Below, in pieces: positions 50,959-59,510 of a stretch of DNA of 64,000 nt (position 1 is the first letter of the stretch; every line of letters starts with the position of its first letter). Where the stretch lies: NCBI RefSeq assembly GCF_041687215.1, contig NZ_JAWLCI010000021.1, positions 1 to 64,000 on the forward strand, written 5' to 3'. The notes beneath the pieces are model-generated. The model did not search any database. It saw only the letters and a program-made list of their open reading frames with translations, and was not told the DNA's origin. The position numbers were made by a program, and so were the translations under genes. This DNA comes from Mariniphaga sp041687215 (GTDB lineage: Bacteria > Bacteroidota > Bacteroidia > Bacteroidales > Prolixibacteraceae).

Positions 50959-51153
50959 AAAGTTGCAGGTTTCGGGTTCCGGGTTTCGGGTTCAAAAGTT
51001 GCTGGTCATTGGTCACTGGTCATTGGTCACTGGGTGAATGAGTGAATGGGTGAATGGGGAAATGGGAAATTGTGAAATTGTTGAGGAGGTTGTCAGGTTT
51101 CTTGAGGCTTGGGCTTGATGCTGGTCAATAGTCACTGGTCATTGGTCACTGGG

Positions 51154-51216
51154 TGAATGAGTGAGTGAGTGAGTGAGTGAGTGAATGAATGAATGAATGA
51201 ATGAATGAATGAATGG
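51154..51216. repeat. Tetranucleotide microsatellite (GTGA, then ATGA)
   Basis: About six GTGA units are followed by about eight ATGA units, flanked by TGGGTGAATGAGTGA repeats and by TGGTCACTGGTCATTGGTCA runs (51001-51150). No coding function is visible. Confidence 0.8.
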
Positions 51217-51369
51217 GTGAATGAGTGACTGGGTGAATGAAGAGGTTGTCGGGGCTTGGGGCTTGGGGCTTGGAACTGGGTGCTGGCCATTGGTCACAGG
51301 TCATTGGTCACTGGGCAGTTGGCAATTCCAAACGATTGCCAACTGCATTTTTAAATATTTCCTGATTAA

Positions 51370-53493
51370 TTACTTCAGTCCTTTTTTCTCCAGGTAAGGG
51401 TCAATAGAAGGTTCTTTTCCGCGGAAGTTTTTATAAACCGTCATACCATCATCAGCTCCACATTTTTCAAGTAAGGTTCTGAATTTGGCAGCCACTTCCG
51501 GGTTGAAAATATCACCGGTTTCCTTAAATGCATAAAAAGCATCGGTATCGAGCACGCCGGCCCAATAATACACATAGTAACCGGCCGAATAACCGCCGCT
51601 GAAAATGTGTGAAAAATAAGTGCTCCGGTAACGTGGCAGAATTTCATCAATTAATCCAATGTTATCCATCGAAGCTTTTTCGAATGCACGCACATCATCA
51701 ATAACCGGATTTTCGGTAGTGTGATAATCCATGTCGAGCAGAGCAGCAGCAACAAATTCACCGGTTTCAAATCCCTGGTTGAACGTACCGCTCATTTCCA
51801 GTTTTTCAATCAGTTCATCAGGAATGGGTTCGCCGGTTTGGTAATGCCGTGCATAAACTTTCAGCACTTCAGGTTCGGCAGCCCAGTGCTCCATCACCTG
51901 CGACGGCAATTCCACAAAGTCCCGTGGCACGTTTCCAGCGGTACGATCGTACGGACCATCGGCAAACAATCCGTGCAATGCGTGGCCAAACTCATGGAAA
52001 AACGTAGAAACTTCCTCAAAACTCAACAAAGCCGGTGTGTCGCCCGAAGGACGGGTAAAATTCATTACAATGGAACCAATCCGTGGAATGCGTTCGCCAT
52101 TGCGGTAAGTAGCGCTTCTGAAAGCTGTTGACCATGCTCCTACCCTTTTACCGTCGCGCGGGTGAAAATCCATGTACATTACACCCAATTTCGAACCATC
52201 GGCTTCCAGCACTTCATAAACTTCGGCCTCTTCGTGATAAGTGGGCCAGTCGCGTGGTTCAAGTTTTAAACCGTACAGTCTTTCCACCACATAGAACAAA
52301 CCTTTTTTGGCATTGTCGAGGCTGAAATAAGGCTTCATTTCTGCCTCATCGAGGTCGAATTTTTGTTTGCGCAGTTTTTCAGCGTAATACCACCAGTCCC
52401 ATGAGGCCAGTTTAAAATTGCCTCCTTCGCTGTTGATAATGGCCTGCATTTCGTCACGGTCTTTTTTTGCCATTTCCATAGCCGGAGTCCAAAGTTGCAT
52501 TAGGAATTCATAAACCGCTTCGGGTGTTTTTGCCATGTTCACATCAATCACATATTCAGCGTGATTGTTGAATCCCAGCAATTCAGCCCGCTCATCGCGC
52601 AGTTTTACAATATTTTTGATGATTTCCTTATTATCGTGTTCATTACCGTTATCTCCACGCATAAAGTAACCGCGGTACAGTTTTTCGCGTAAATCGCGGT
52701 TTTCGGCATATTGTAAAAACGGCAACATACTGGGTTTTGCCAGGGTAAAAACCCACTTGCCTTCTTCGCCAGAAGCTTTGGCATCATCGGCAGCACGGGC
52801 AATCACATCCTCCGGCAATCCTGCCAAATCTGCTTCATTGTCAATAACCAACTTGAAATTGCGGTTGGTTTCAGCCAGCAAATTCTCGCCAAACTGAAGG
52901 GTCAGTTTCGACAATTCTTCATTCAATTCACGAAGTTTTGTCTGATCTGCATCTGACAGATTTGCGCCACCGCGTACAAAATCTTCGTAATATTTTTCAG
53001 TTGCGCGCATTTGTTCTTTATCGAGATCCAGTTCGTTCCGCCTTTCATAAACACTTTTTATTCTTTCAAACAGTTCCGGATTCAACGAAATATTGTCGCG
53101 GTGTTGGGTCATCAGCGGCGAAATTTCACGGGCAAGCGCCTGCATCTCGTCATTGGTATTTGCCGAACTCAGCGGGTAAAATGTTCCGGTAACTTTACCG
53201 AGCAATTCACCCGATTTATCGAGTGCCAGAATAGTATTTTCAAATGTAGGTTCTGCTGTGTTGGCAACAATGGCTTCAACTTCAGTTTCCCTCTGTGCAA
53301 TACCTTCCTTTAATGCAGGCAGAAAGTGTTCAATTTCAATTTCATCAAACGGGGGAACTCCGTAGGGAGTGGTCCACTCAGTGAAAAAAGGATTTTCCAT
53401 ATCTGTTTGTGATTCTTTCTTTTGGTTCTGACATGAAAAAAATAACATGCCAAGAGCAAAGATTAAAATAAAAGATTTCTTCATTTTGTTCAT
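51370..53493 (-). CDS. dcp: M3 peptidyl-dipeptidase (Dcp-type), lipoprotein
   Basis: A 707-residue zinc peptidase of the M3 family. The catalytic motif HEFGH is at residues 500-504 counted from the ATG at 53493, in FHEFGHALHGLF, and a downstream EMSGTFNQGFE segment gives the third ligand region. The full-length match and PFDEIEIEHFLPALKEGI near the start fit Dcp. A lipobox FSC (Cys21 from 53493; the ATG at 53484 is also possible) suggests membrane anchoring on the periplasmic side. It would cleave dipeptides from peptide C-termini. A -7 box is at 53516-53523. Confidence 0.93.
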   Translation of the reverse strand: MNKMKKSFILIFALGMLFFSCQNQKKESQTDMENPFFTEWTTPYGVPPFDEIEIEHFLPALKEGIAQRETEVEAIVANTAEPTFENTILALDKSGELLGKVTGTFYPLSSANTNDEMQALAREISPLMTQHRDNISLNPELFERIKSVYERRNELDLDKEQMRATEKYYEDFVRGGANLSDADQTKLRELNEELSKLTLQFGENLLAETNRNFKLVIDNEADLAGLPEDVIARAADDAKASGEEGKWVFTLAKPSMLPFLQYAENRDLREKLYRGYFMRGDNGNEHDNKEIIKNIVKLRDERAELLGFNNHAEYVIDVNMAKTPEAVYEFLMQLWTPAMEMAKKDRDEMQAIINSEGGNFKLASWDWWYYAEKLRKQKFDLDEAEMKPYFSLDNAKKGLFYVVERLYGLKLEPRDWPTYHEEAEVYEVLEADGSKLGVMYMDFHPRDGKRVGAWSTAFRSATYRNGERIPRIGSIVMNFTRPSGDTPALLSFEEVSTFFHEFGHALHGLFADGPYDRTAGNVPRDFVELPSQVMEHWAAEPEVLKVYARHYQTGEPIPDELIEKLEMSGTFNQGFETGEFVAAALLDMDYHTTENPVIDDVRAFEKASMDNIGLIDEILPRYRSTYFSHIFSGGYSAGYYVYYWAGVLDTDAFYAFKETGDIFNPEVAAKFRTLLEKCGADDGMTVYKNFRGKEPSIDPYLEKKGLK

Positions 53494-53515
53494 TTTTTTT
53501 AAGATTTTAAAGGCA

Positions 53516-53523
53516 CAAAAGTA
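53516..53523 (-). promoter_or_regulatory. -7 box (TACTTTTG) for the M3 peptidase gene
   Basis: Exact TAnnTTTG match on the minus strand, 23 bp before the ATG at 53493. Confidence 0.5.
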
Positions 53524-53574
53524 TTATTTTTCAATTCTAATTTAATGATTCTTATTAGGTCTTAGATATTTTTT

Positions 53575-53582
53575 TATTTTTG
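53575..53582 (+). promoter_or_regulatory. -7 box (TATTTTTG) for the enolase-superfamily gene
   Basis: Exact TAnnTTTG match 27 bp before the ATG at 53609. It is divergent from the M3 peptidase promoter at 53516-53523. Confidence 0.5.
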
Positions 53583-53608
53583 AGATTCATCACTAAAACC
53601 GGTAGAAT

Positions 53609-55024
53609 ATGACTTCAACTAAAAAAGAGAAAACTCAGAACCTTTTATCTGGTTCAAATTTCAGCAGAAGAAACTTTTTAGGAAAAACAGCCCTTGGTGG
53701 CCTTGGCATTGCATTTCTGGCCAAATCGAACGATGTGGCTGCCAGTGTAGATTATGTAACCCAAAATGTGCAGCGAAGTTCGAGCCCTACTGATTTAAAA
53801 ATTACCGACCTGCGTGTGGCCAACACAACCGACGGGCCTATTCTGAAAATTTACACCAACCAGGATATATATGGTTTAGGCGAAGTGCGCGATATTGCTG
53901 ACCCACGTTATGCGCTGTTTCTGAAAAGCCGCATTCTGGGACTGAATCCGTGCAACGTGGAGCAGATTTTTAAGATTATAAAACAGTTTGGAGGGCACGG
54001 TCGCCAGGGCGGCGGCGTTTCCGGGGTGGAAATGGCATTGTGGGATTTGGCCGGAAAAGCTTACGATGTTCCGGTTTACCAGTTGCTGGGCGGAAAGTAC
54101 CGTGAGAAAATCCGGATTTATGCCGACACGCCTTCTTCCAAAGACCCCGAAGTTTATGCCAAACGGATGCGTTACCGCATGGAACAGGGATATACTTTTT
54201 TAAAAATGGATTTCGGTATCGGTTTAATTAAAGATATCCCAGGCGCATTAATTGGCGAAAAATTCTGGGAAGGTCAAAGCGAATGGGACCAAAGCAGGCC
54301 GGGCAACCTGAGCAACACCAAACATCCGTTTACCCGCATTCAGATAACTGATCTCGGCCTTGAAAAAATGGTGGAATATGTTCATAAGGTAAGAGAAATT
54401 GTTGGTTACGAAATTCCGCTTTGTGCCGACCACTTTGGCCATTTCGATACAAATACAGCCATCCGTCTTGGAAATGCCCTGGAAAAATACCAGCTCGCCT
54501 GGCTTGAAGACATGGTTCCGTGGTTTTACACCGAAAAATGGAAGGAAATAACACAGGCCATTAATACACCAACTTTAACAGGTGAAGATATTTTTGGGAA
54601 AGAAGCTTTCATTACCTTGTGCGACGAACGGGCTGTGGATATGGTTCATCCGGATTTGGCTTCTGCCGGAGGAATTCTGGAAACCAAAAAAATTGGCGAC
54701 TATGCCGAAGAAGCTGGAATTGCCATGGCCATGCACTTTGCCGGAACTCCGGTGTCGTTTATGGCCAATGTGCATTGTGCCGCAGCCACCCAAAACTTTG
54801 TGGCGCTGGAACACCACGATGTGGACACACCTTACTGGGAAGAATACATTACCGGACACAAACCGCTGGTTGAAAAAGGATTTGCCACAGTTCCAGAGGT
54901 GCCAGGACTGGGCATCGATTTAAACGAAGATGTGGTGAAAGAACACCTGAAAAAAGGAGAAGAGTATTTTGCACCAACCGAGGAGTGGAACGAACGGAAA
55001 TCGTGGGACCGCACCTGGAGCTGA
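53609..55024 (+). CDS. Tat-exported enolase-superfamily (mandelate racemase-type) enzyme
   Basis: A 471-residue enolase-superfamily protein, most likely a sugar-acid dehydratase. The N-terminus has a twin-arginine signal (SRRNFLG, residues 19-25) and a Gly/Ala hydrophobic core. The capping domain starts near KITDLRVANT. The barrel has LKMDF, then CADHFG, WLEDM and TGEDI as the three metal ligands, and MHFAGTP with the catalytic His. This is close to sugar-acid dehydratases, but the sugar is unknown. The next genes (transporter and RraA) suggest use of the product. Exported members are known but not common. Confidence 0.85.
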   Translation: MTSTKKEKTQNLLSGSNFSRRNFLGKTALGGLGIAFLAKSNDVAASVDYVTQNVQRSSSPTDLKITDLRVANTTDGPILKIYTNQDIYGLGEVRDIADPRYALFLKSRILGLNPCNVEQIFKIIKQFGGHGRQGGGVSGVEMALWDLAGKAYDVPVYQLLGGKYREKIRIYADTPSSKDPEVYAKRMRYRMEQGYTFLKMDFGIGLIKDIPGALIGEKFWEGQSEWDQSRPGNLSNTKHPFTRIQITDLGLEKMVEYVHKVREIVGYEIPLCADHFGHFDTNTAIRLGNALEKYQLAWLEDMVPWFYTEKWKEITQAINTPTLTGEDIFGKEAFITLCDERAVDMVHPDLASAGGILETKKIGDYAEEAGIAMAMHFAGTPVSFMANVHCAAATQNFVALEHHDVDTPYWEEYITGHKPLVEKGFATVPEVPGLGIDLNEDVVKEHLKKGEEYFAPTEEWNERKSWDRTWS

Positions 55025-55057
55025 TTTTTTCACATTTCACCCAGTGACTAATGACTG

Positions 55058-56380
55058 ATGACAAATGACAAAAACTTTATCGTGAATAATAAAAAAATCT
55101 ACTACCTGTTTCTTGGCTCCTCAGCCCTGTTTTTCCTCTTGGTTGCAGCTTTTTATTTTTCAGGAAAAACCGAATGGACGGGGCCTTTTCTTACATTAGG
55201 CTTTATAAGCCTTGCCTTTGCCGTGCGTGGTTTTGAAACATTCAGAGGCTTTTCCTATTCGCTTTGGATTTTTACTGCGGTTACCGTTTCTATGTATTAT
55301 CCCCGGTATTTTCTTGCAGTAGGCGATTTTGAATTGAAACTGTTGATTGTTCCGCTATTGCAAATTATCATGTTTGGTATGGGCTCGCAAATGAGCCTTA
55401 AAGATTTTGCCGGGGTTGTAAAAATGCCCAAAGGGGTAATCGCCGGGATTATTTGTCAGTTTACCATTATGCCCATTGTGGGTATTTCGGTGGCTACAAT
55501 GTTCAACTTCCCTCCCGAAATTGCAGCAGGAATTATTCTGGTTGGTTCTTCCCCCAGCGGACTGGCTTCCAACGTCATGTCATTCCTTGCACGCGCCAAC
55601 CTTGCGCTTTCGGTAACCCTGACTGCCTTTGCCACCATACTTTCGCCGCTTCTCACGCCGTTCCTGATGAAAACTCTGGCCGGACAAATGGTGGATGTAA
55701 ATTTCTGGAAAATGATGCTTGATATTTTCAATATGGTCATCCTGCCCATCATTGCCGGTCTCATTTTTAATATTTTTTCACTTTCCAAAGTTCCCAAAAG
55801 AGGTATCATCATTCAATTAACCAGTTATTTTCTGATTATTGGGTTAAAAAACTTTATTTCCTGGCAAACCGCAGGTATTTCTGAAATTGATTTTATGCAT
55901 GGAATCGGAACCGATGTATTCTGGTTTATGCTGCTGCCGGTTGCCGGAGCTTTTATTTTTAAATACCTGGCCCGTGGCGATGAGGAATGGTTGAACAAAG
56001 CACTGGCATTTATTTCCATGCTGGGAATCGGAATTATCATCACCATCATTACTGCTGCCGGTCGTGACAGTCTGCTCGAGGTGGGGCTGTTGCTGATTCT
56101 TGCCTGTTTTTTGCACAACATGTTTGGCTACGGACTGGGCTATTCGGTTGCCCGTTTTGTTTTAAGAATGAATGAACAGGACTGCCGCACCATTGCGCTG
56201 GAAGTGGGTATGCAAAACGGCGGACTGGCCTCCGGCCTGGCGCTGCAAATGGGTAAAGTGGCCACAGTGGGTCTTGCCCCGGCCATTTTCGGACCGATGA
56301 TGAACATTACGGGATCATCGCTGGCTACATGGTGGAGAAATAAACCAACTGGTGAGGAAGCTGAAGAGAAAGAAAATTGA
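55058..56380 (+). CDS. BASS-family (bile acid:sodium symporter-like) transporter
   Basis: A 440-residue integral membrane protein with about ten helices. Family blocks: MGSQMSLKDFAGVVKMP, then CQFTIMPIVG, then GSSPSGLASNVMSFLARANLALSVTLT and the C-terminal MQNGGLASGLALQMGK, which include the sodium- and substrate-site glycine/asparagine patches. In this family members move organic acids or related compounds. Together with the enolase-superfamily and RraA genes it may take up the product made in the periplasm. 33 bp after the enzyme gene. Confidence 0.93.
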   Translation: MTNDKNFIVNNKKIYYLFLGSSALFFLLVAAFYFSGKTEWTGPFLTLGFISLAFAVRGFETFRGFSYSLWIFTAVTVSMYYPRYFLAVGDFELKLLIVPLLQIIMFGMGSQMSLKDFAGVVKMPKGVIAGIICQFTIMPIVGISVATMFNFPPEIAAGIILVGSSPSGLASNVMSFLARANLALSVTLTAFATILSPLLTPFLMKTLAGQMVDVNFWKMMLDIFNMVILPIIAGLIFNIFSLSKVPKRGIIIQLTSYFLIIGLKNFISWQTAGISEIDFMHGIGTDVFWFMLLPVAGAFIFKYLARGDEEWLNKALAFISMLGIGIIITIITAAGRDSLLEVGLLLILACFLHNMFGYGLGYSVARFVLRMNEQDCRTIALEVGMQNGGLASGLALQMGKVATVGLAPAIFGPMMNITGSSLATWWRNKPTGEEAEEKEN

Positions 56381-56391
56381 GATGAATTTGC

Positions 56392-56570
56392 TTTACCCTT
56401 TTGGCCTCGCCATTCCTGCCTACCGGCAGGCAGGTTCCCTAAATAGGGAAAACCGTTCTAAAAAACAGAGTGCTGATTTTTTTGTTTTGCAGAAAATTGC
56501 ATCAGAACGATCTCCCCGCTTGAGGGGAGATGTCCGCCAGCTGGCGGACAGAGGGGTAAAAAACAAGTAA
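56392..56570. repeat. ~150-bp intergenic repeat, copy 1
   Basis: Starts TTTACCCTTTTGGC and ends with the AGATGTCCGCCAGCTGGCGG palindrome core and AGAGGGGTAA. It contains a palindrome CCTGCC/GGCAGG that the other copies lack. The copy ends at the start codon of the DUF559 gene (56572). The 20-bp palindrome TGTCCGCCAGCTGGCGGACA is at 56531-56550. Confidence 0.8.
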
Positions 56571-56571
56571 A

Positions 56572-56940
56572 ATGAAATACGAACAGATAAAAGAAATCAC
56601 GCGTAAGCTCAGAAACAATCCGACATTGGAGGAAGAAAGGCTTTGGCGTTTCCTGCGAAAAAGACAGTTGGAAGGTCGTAAATTCCTGAGGCAACATGCC
56701 ATTATTTATGAATCAATTGGTAATGAACATTTCTTTTATGTGCCTGATTTTTACTGTTACAAAGAAAATTTAGCAGTAGAACTGGATGGAAAAATTCACC
56801 ATTATAGAAAAGAAGAAGATAATCGAAAAGATGAAATATTAAATCAACTGGGAATAAAAGTTTTAAGAATAAAAAATGACGAATTAATGGATATTGATAA
56901 AGTTCTCGAAAAGAGTAAAAATCAATTTAAGGCGCAGTAG
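56572..56940 (+). CDS. DUF559-family endonuclease-like protein
   Basis: A 122-residue DUF559 protein, related to the PD-(D/E)XK-type Vsr-like fold. The pattern is LRNNPTLEEERLWRFLRKRQ, then GRKFLRQHAI, then FYVPDFYCYKENLAVELDGK (the catalytic D...ExxG type with PDF and ELDG) and GIKVLRIKNDEL. Such proteins are thought to be DNA nucleases but their role is unclear. It lies exactly between copies 1 and 2 of the repeat, with only a base or two between them, so the gene and its repeats may move as a unit. Confidence 0.9.
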   Translation: MKYEQIKEITRKLRNNPTLEEERLWRFLRKRQLEGRKFLRQHAIIYESIGNEHFFYVPDFYCYKENLAVELDGKIHHYRKEEDNRKDEILNQLGIKVLRIKNDELMDIDKVLEKSKNQFKAQ

Positions 56941-57099
56941 TTTACCCTTTTGGCTTCGCCATTTTCCCTAAACAGGGAAAAACGTTCTAAAAAACAGAGT
57001 CTGATTTTTTTGTTTTGCAGAAAATCACATCAAAACGTTCTCCCCGCTTGAGGGGAGATGTCCGCCAGCTGGCGGACAGAGGGGTAAGAAACAAGTTAG
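56941..57099. repeat. ~150-bp intergenic repeat, copy 2
   Basis: Directly follows the DUF559 stop. It carries TTTACCCTTTTGGC, CAGGGAAAAACGTTCTAA, GATTTTTTTGTTTTGCAG and the 20-bp palindrome TGTCCGCCAGCTGGCGGACA at 57059-57078. Confidence 0.8.
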
Positions 57100-57136
57100 A
57101 ATGATATTTGAAAAATTTACAGAATATGACAAATCT

Positions 57137-57281
57137 GACCCTTTTGGCTAACGCCATTTTCCCTAAATAAGGAAAAACGTTCTAAGGAATAATGTGCAGA
57201 TATTTTAATTTCCAAAAAATCACATCAGAACGTTCTCCCCGCTTGAGGGGAGATGTCCGCCAGCTGGCGGACAGAGGGGTA
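57137..57281. repeat. ~150-bp intergenic repeat, copy 3
   Basis: A more diverged copy: ACCCTTTTGGCTAACGCC, then GGAAAAACGTTCTAA, then CACATCAGAACGTTCTCCCC and the palindrome at 57254-57273. Ends before the RraA start. The gap between copies 2 and 3 (57100-57136) has no gene. Confidence 0.8.
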
Positions 57282-57318
57282 TGTAACAACGAACAAATAA
57301 ATTTTAAATCAAATAAAT

Positions 57319-58242
57319 ATGAAAAAAATTATTCTTGTAATTGTAATTCTGGTTGGAATAACCAGTTTCGTTCAGTCACAGATTGAACCCACCATTGAAC
57401 AAATGAAGTTTTACACACCCGAATGGCAGGGGGAACGCGATGCAGGTGGACGGCCGATTGTGCCGGCAGAATTGCTCGAACGGTTACTAAACCTTTCCAT
57501 CGAAGAAGCCTGGGGAGTGCTCCGGAGTGAAGGGTACCACAACCAATTTGAAGGCGGCTGGGTAATGATTCACCCCGAAAAACCTTTTGTAGGAAGGGTG
57601 CTGACCGTACAGTACATGCCCAACCGACCTGACATTAACAACCAGATCAAACAAGTGGGCGAAAAAGAAGGAAGAATCGGTGCTTCAAATTCCTGGCCCA
57701 TTGACATGCTGAAAGAAGGCGATGTGTATGTGGCCGACGGGTTTGGAAAAGTTATAGACGGTACGCTCATTGGCGACAACCTCGGGAATTCCATCTACTC
57801 CAAATCGAAAACCGGAGTAGTGTTCGATGGCGGCGCACGCGATTTGGAGGGACTTTCGAAAATTGAGGGGTTCAATGCGTTTACCCGCGGATTCGATCCT
57901 TCATTTATCACGGAGATGATGATGGCCGGAATCAATGTCCCCATTCGCATTGGCAGGGCAACCGTTTCACCTGGCGATGTGGTGCTGGCTAAACGCGAAG
58001 GTGTGGTTTTTATCCCGGCCCACCTGGTTGAAAAGGTGGTGATTACCGGCGAATTTATTGCCCTGCGCGACAAGTTCGGACACGAAATGCTGCGAAAAGG
58101 TGTTTATACTCCGGGACAAATCGACACCCGCTGGACAGAAGAAATCAAAAATGCATTCCTAAAATGGCTCGACGAAAATCCGGGTGAAATTCCCATGTCG
58201 CGCGAAGAACTGGATGAATACATGAAAAACCGGACGTGGTAA
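57319..58242 (+). CDS. Secreted RraA-like protein
   Basis: A 307-residue protein with a Sec signal peptide (to about residue 20, FVQSQ) and a RraA fold. The core has GDVYVADGFGK, then GTLIGDNLG and VFDGGARDLEG, with the Arg-Asp motif (GGARD) needed for metal binding in RraA-type aldolases, and later ATVSPGDVVLAKREGVVFIP. RraA-type enzymes such as 4-hydroxy-4-methyl-2-oxoglutarate aldolase are cytosolic and about 160-230 residues; here about 80 extra residues precede the core and the tail is extended. A role in handling a sugar-acid product in the periplasm is inferred. A repeat separates it from the transporter gene. Confidence 0.85.
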   Translation: MKKIILVIVILVGITSFVQSQIEPTIEQMKFYTPEWQGERDAGGRPIVPAELLERLLNLSIEEAWGVLRSEGYHNQFEGGWVMIHPEKPFVGRVLTVQYMPNRPDINNQIKQVGEKEGRIGASNSWPIDMLKEGDVYVADGFGKVIDGTLIGDNLGNSIYSKSKTGVVFDGGARDLEGLSKIEGFNAFTRGFDPSFITEMMMAGINVPIRIGRATVSPGDVVLAKREGVVFIPAHLVEKVVITGEFIALRDKFGHEMLRKGVYTPGQIDTRWTEEIKNAFLKWLDENPGEIPMSREELDEYMKNRTW

Positions 58243-58264
58243 TTCTGATTTGATACTTTCCCGG

Positions 58265-59269
58265 CTAATCTCCCATTTTTTGCATAAAATCGGGAAAGCC
58301 ACTTTCTGTCCAGCGGACGACCCGTGCACGTGTTGCCCGGTTGGGATCGGAAAGTTCGTGTCCCTGAATTTCTTTGTAATCGCGGGCGTGGTAAATCATA
58401 ATCACGGTTTCGCCGTCTTCTGCCGTTGTAAAAGAATTGTGCCCCGGTCCGTACCGTTTTAATTCTTCGTTGGTATAAAAAACCGGCCCCGGCGATTTGT
58501 TCCAGTTGGAAACGTCCAGCAAATCAGCATCTTCGTCAATCCACAACAACCCCATGCAGTAATTGTGGTTGGTGGCGCTGGCAGAGTAAGTAACGAATAT
58601 TTTCCCATTTCGTTTTAAAACTGCCGCTCCTTCGTTCACGTTGTATTTCATTCGTTCCCAATTGAATTCAGGCTCGGTTAAAACCACTTCCGGGCCCGTT
58701 AACGTGGTTGGATTTTTCATTTCTGACATAACCAGCGCCGTTCCATGATCGCCTCCCCTGACGTTCTGCGCCCAGATTAAATACCGTTTGCCTCTGTGTT
58801 CAAAAGTTGTGGCGTCCAGCGAAAATGACTCTCGTTGGGTTTCAATTTTTCCTTCTTCTTTCCAATCGCCTGCCATCGGATCATCAGAAGTGTTGGACAA
58901 AACCCACATTCGGATATTCCAGATATTTTCTGCTTCGCCTGCGGCAAAATAGATGTACCAGGTTTTGTCAATCCGGTGCAGTTCAGGAGCCCAGATGTGA
59001 TGCCCCATCTCCCCTTTTTCGTGTTTACGCCACACCACCTTTTCTCTGGCATTTTTTAAACCGTTGATGCTGGTTGCTTTTCGAATTACGATTCTGTCAT
59101 GTTCCGGAACTGTGGCAATCAGGTAATACGTGCCATCGTCAGTTTTGTGCACCCACGGATCGGCGCGTTGCTCCGCAATGGGATTTTCAAACTCAAGAGT
59201 TTGGGAAAAAATTTGTGTTGGTAAAACAAGCAAAGCTGCAGCCACCAGTAAATACGTGAATAATTTCAT
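58265..59269 (-). CDS. Glycoside hydrolase family 43-like enzyme
   Basis: A 334-residue five-bladed beta-propeller glycosidase with a signal peptide (to about residue 22). The catalytic triad of this family can be read as Asp37 (RADPWVH), Asp in SLDATTFE and Glu in VNEGAAV. Blades are repeated as HIWAPELHRID, YLIWAQNV, and GPGHNSF. GH43 members are alpha-L-arabinofuranosidases, xylosidases or related; this one looks like the single-domain type. It is convergent with the RraA gene (22 bp between stops). Confidence 0.88.
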   Translation of the reverse strand: MKLFTYLLVAAALLVLPTQIFSQTLEFENPIAEQRADPWVHKTDDGTYYLIATVPEHDRIVIRKATSINGLKNAREKVVWRKHEKGEMGHHIWAPELHRIDKTWYIYFAAGEAENIWNIRMWVLSNTSDDPMAGDWKEEGKIETQRESFSLDATTFEHRGKRYLIWAQNVRGGDHGTALVMSEMKNPTTLTGPEVVLTEPEFNWERMKYNVNEGAAVLKRNGKIFVTYSASATNHNYCMGLLWIDEDADLLDVSNWNKSPGPVFYTNEELKRYGPGHNSFTTAEDGETVIMIYHARDYKEIQGHELSDPNRATRARVVRWTESGFPDFMQKMGD

Positions 59270-59510
59270 TATGAAGCCTTTTATAAATTCCTGAAAAATA
59301 CAAAAACATCAGAATTATTAAAATACATGAAATAGGAAGAATTGAAATGGTAAGGTTAGAAAATGGTAGTTTAAACCGTAAACATGGTAATAACCAATCG
59401 TTTTGGTCGTTTTCCAATAAATTATCGTTAGCAGGCATTATCCCGGGGAAATATTTCATCACGACAACATTTTGTAAGGCCATTTCCTTACTTTTATACT
59501 TTTAAAAAAT

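Larger units (their letters stand above)
50650..51369. other. Repeat-rich non-coding stretch
   Basis: Holds the dehydrogenase relic (50745-50870), a 14-bp inverted repeat (50909-50958), and simple repeats of TGGTCACTGGTCATT and GTGA/ATGA type (listed). No intact gene. Confidence 0.6.

Noticed and set aside
51154..51216. GTGA/ATGA repeats as a CRISPR or origin iteron array
   Set aside because: Units of four bases without spacers are a simple microsatellite, and no replication gene is near.
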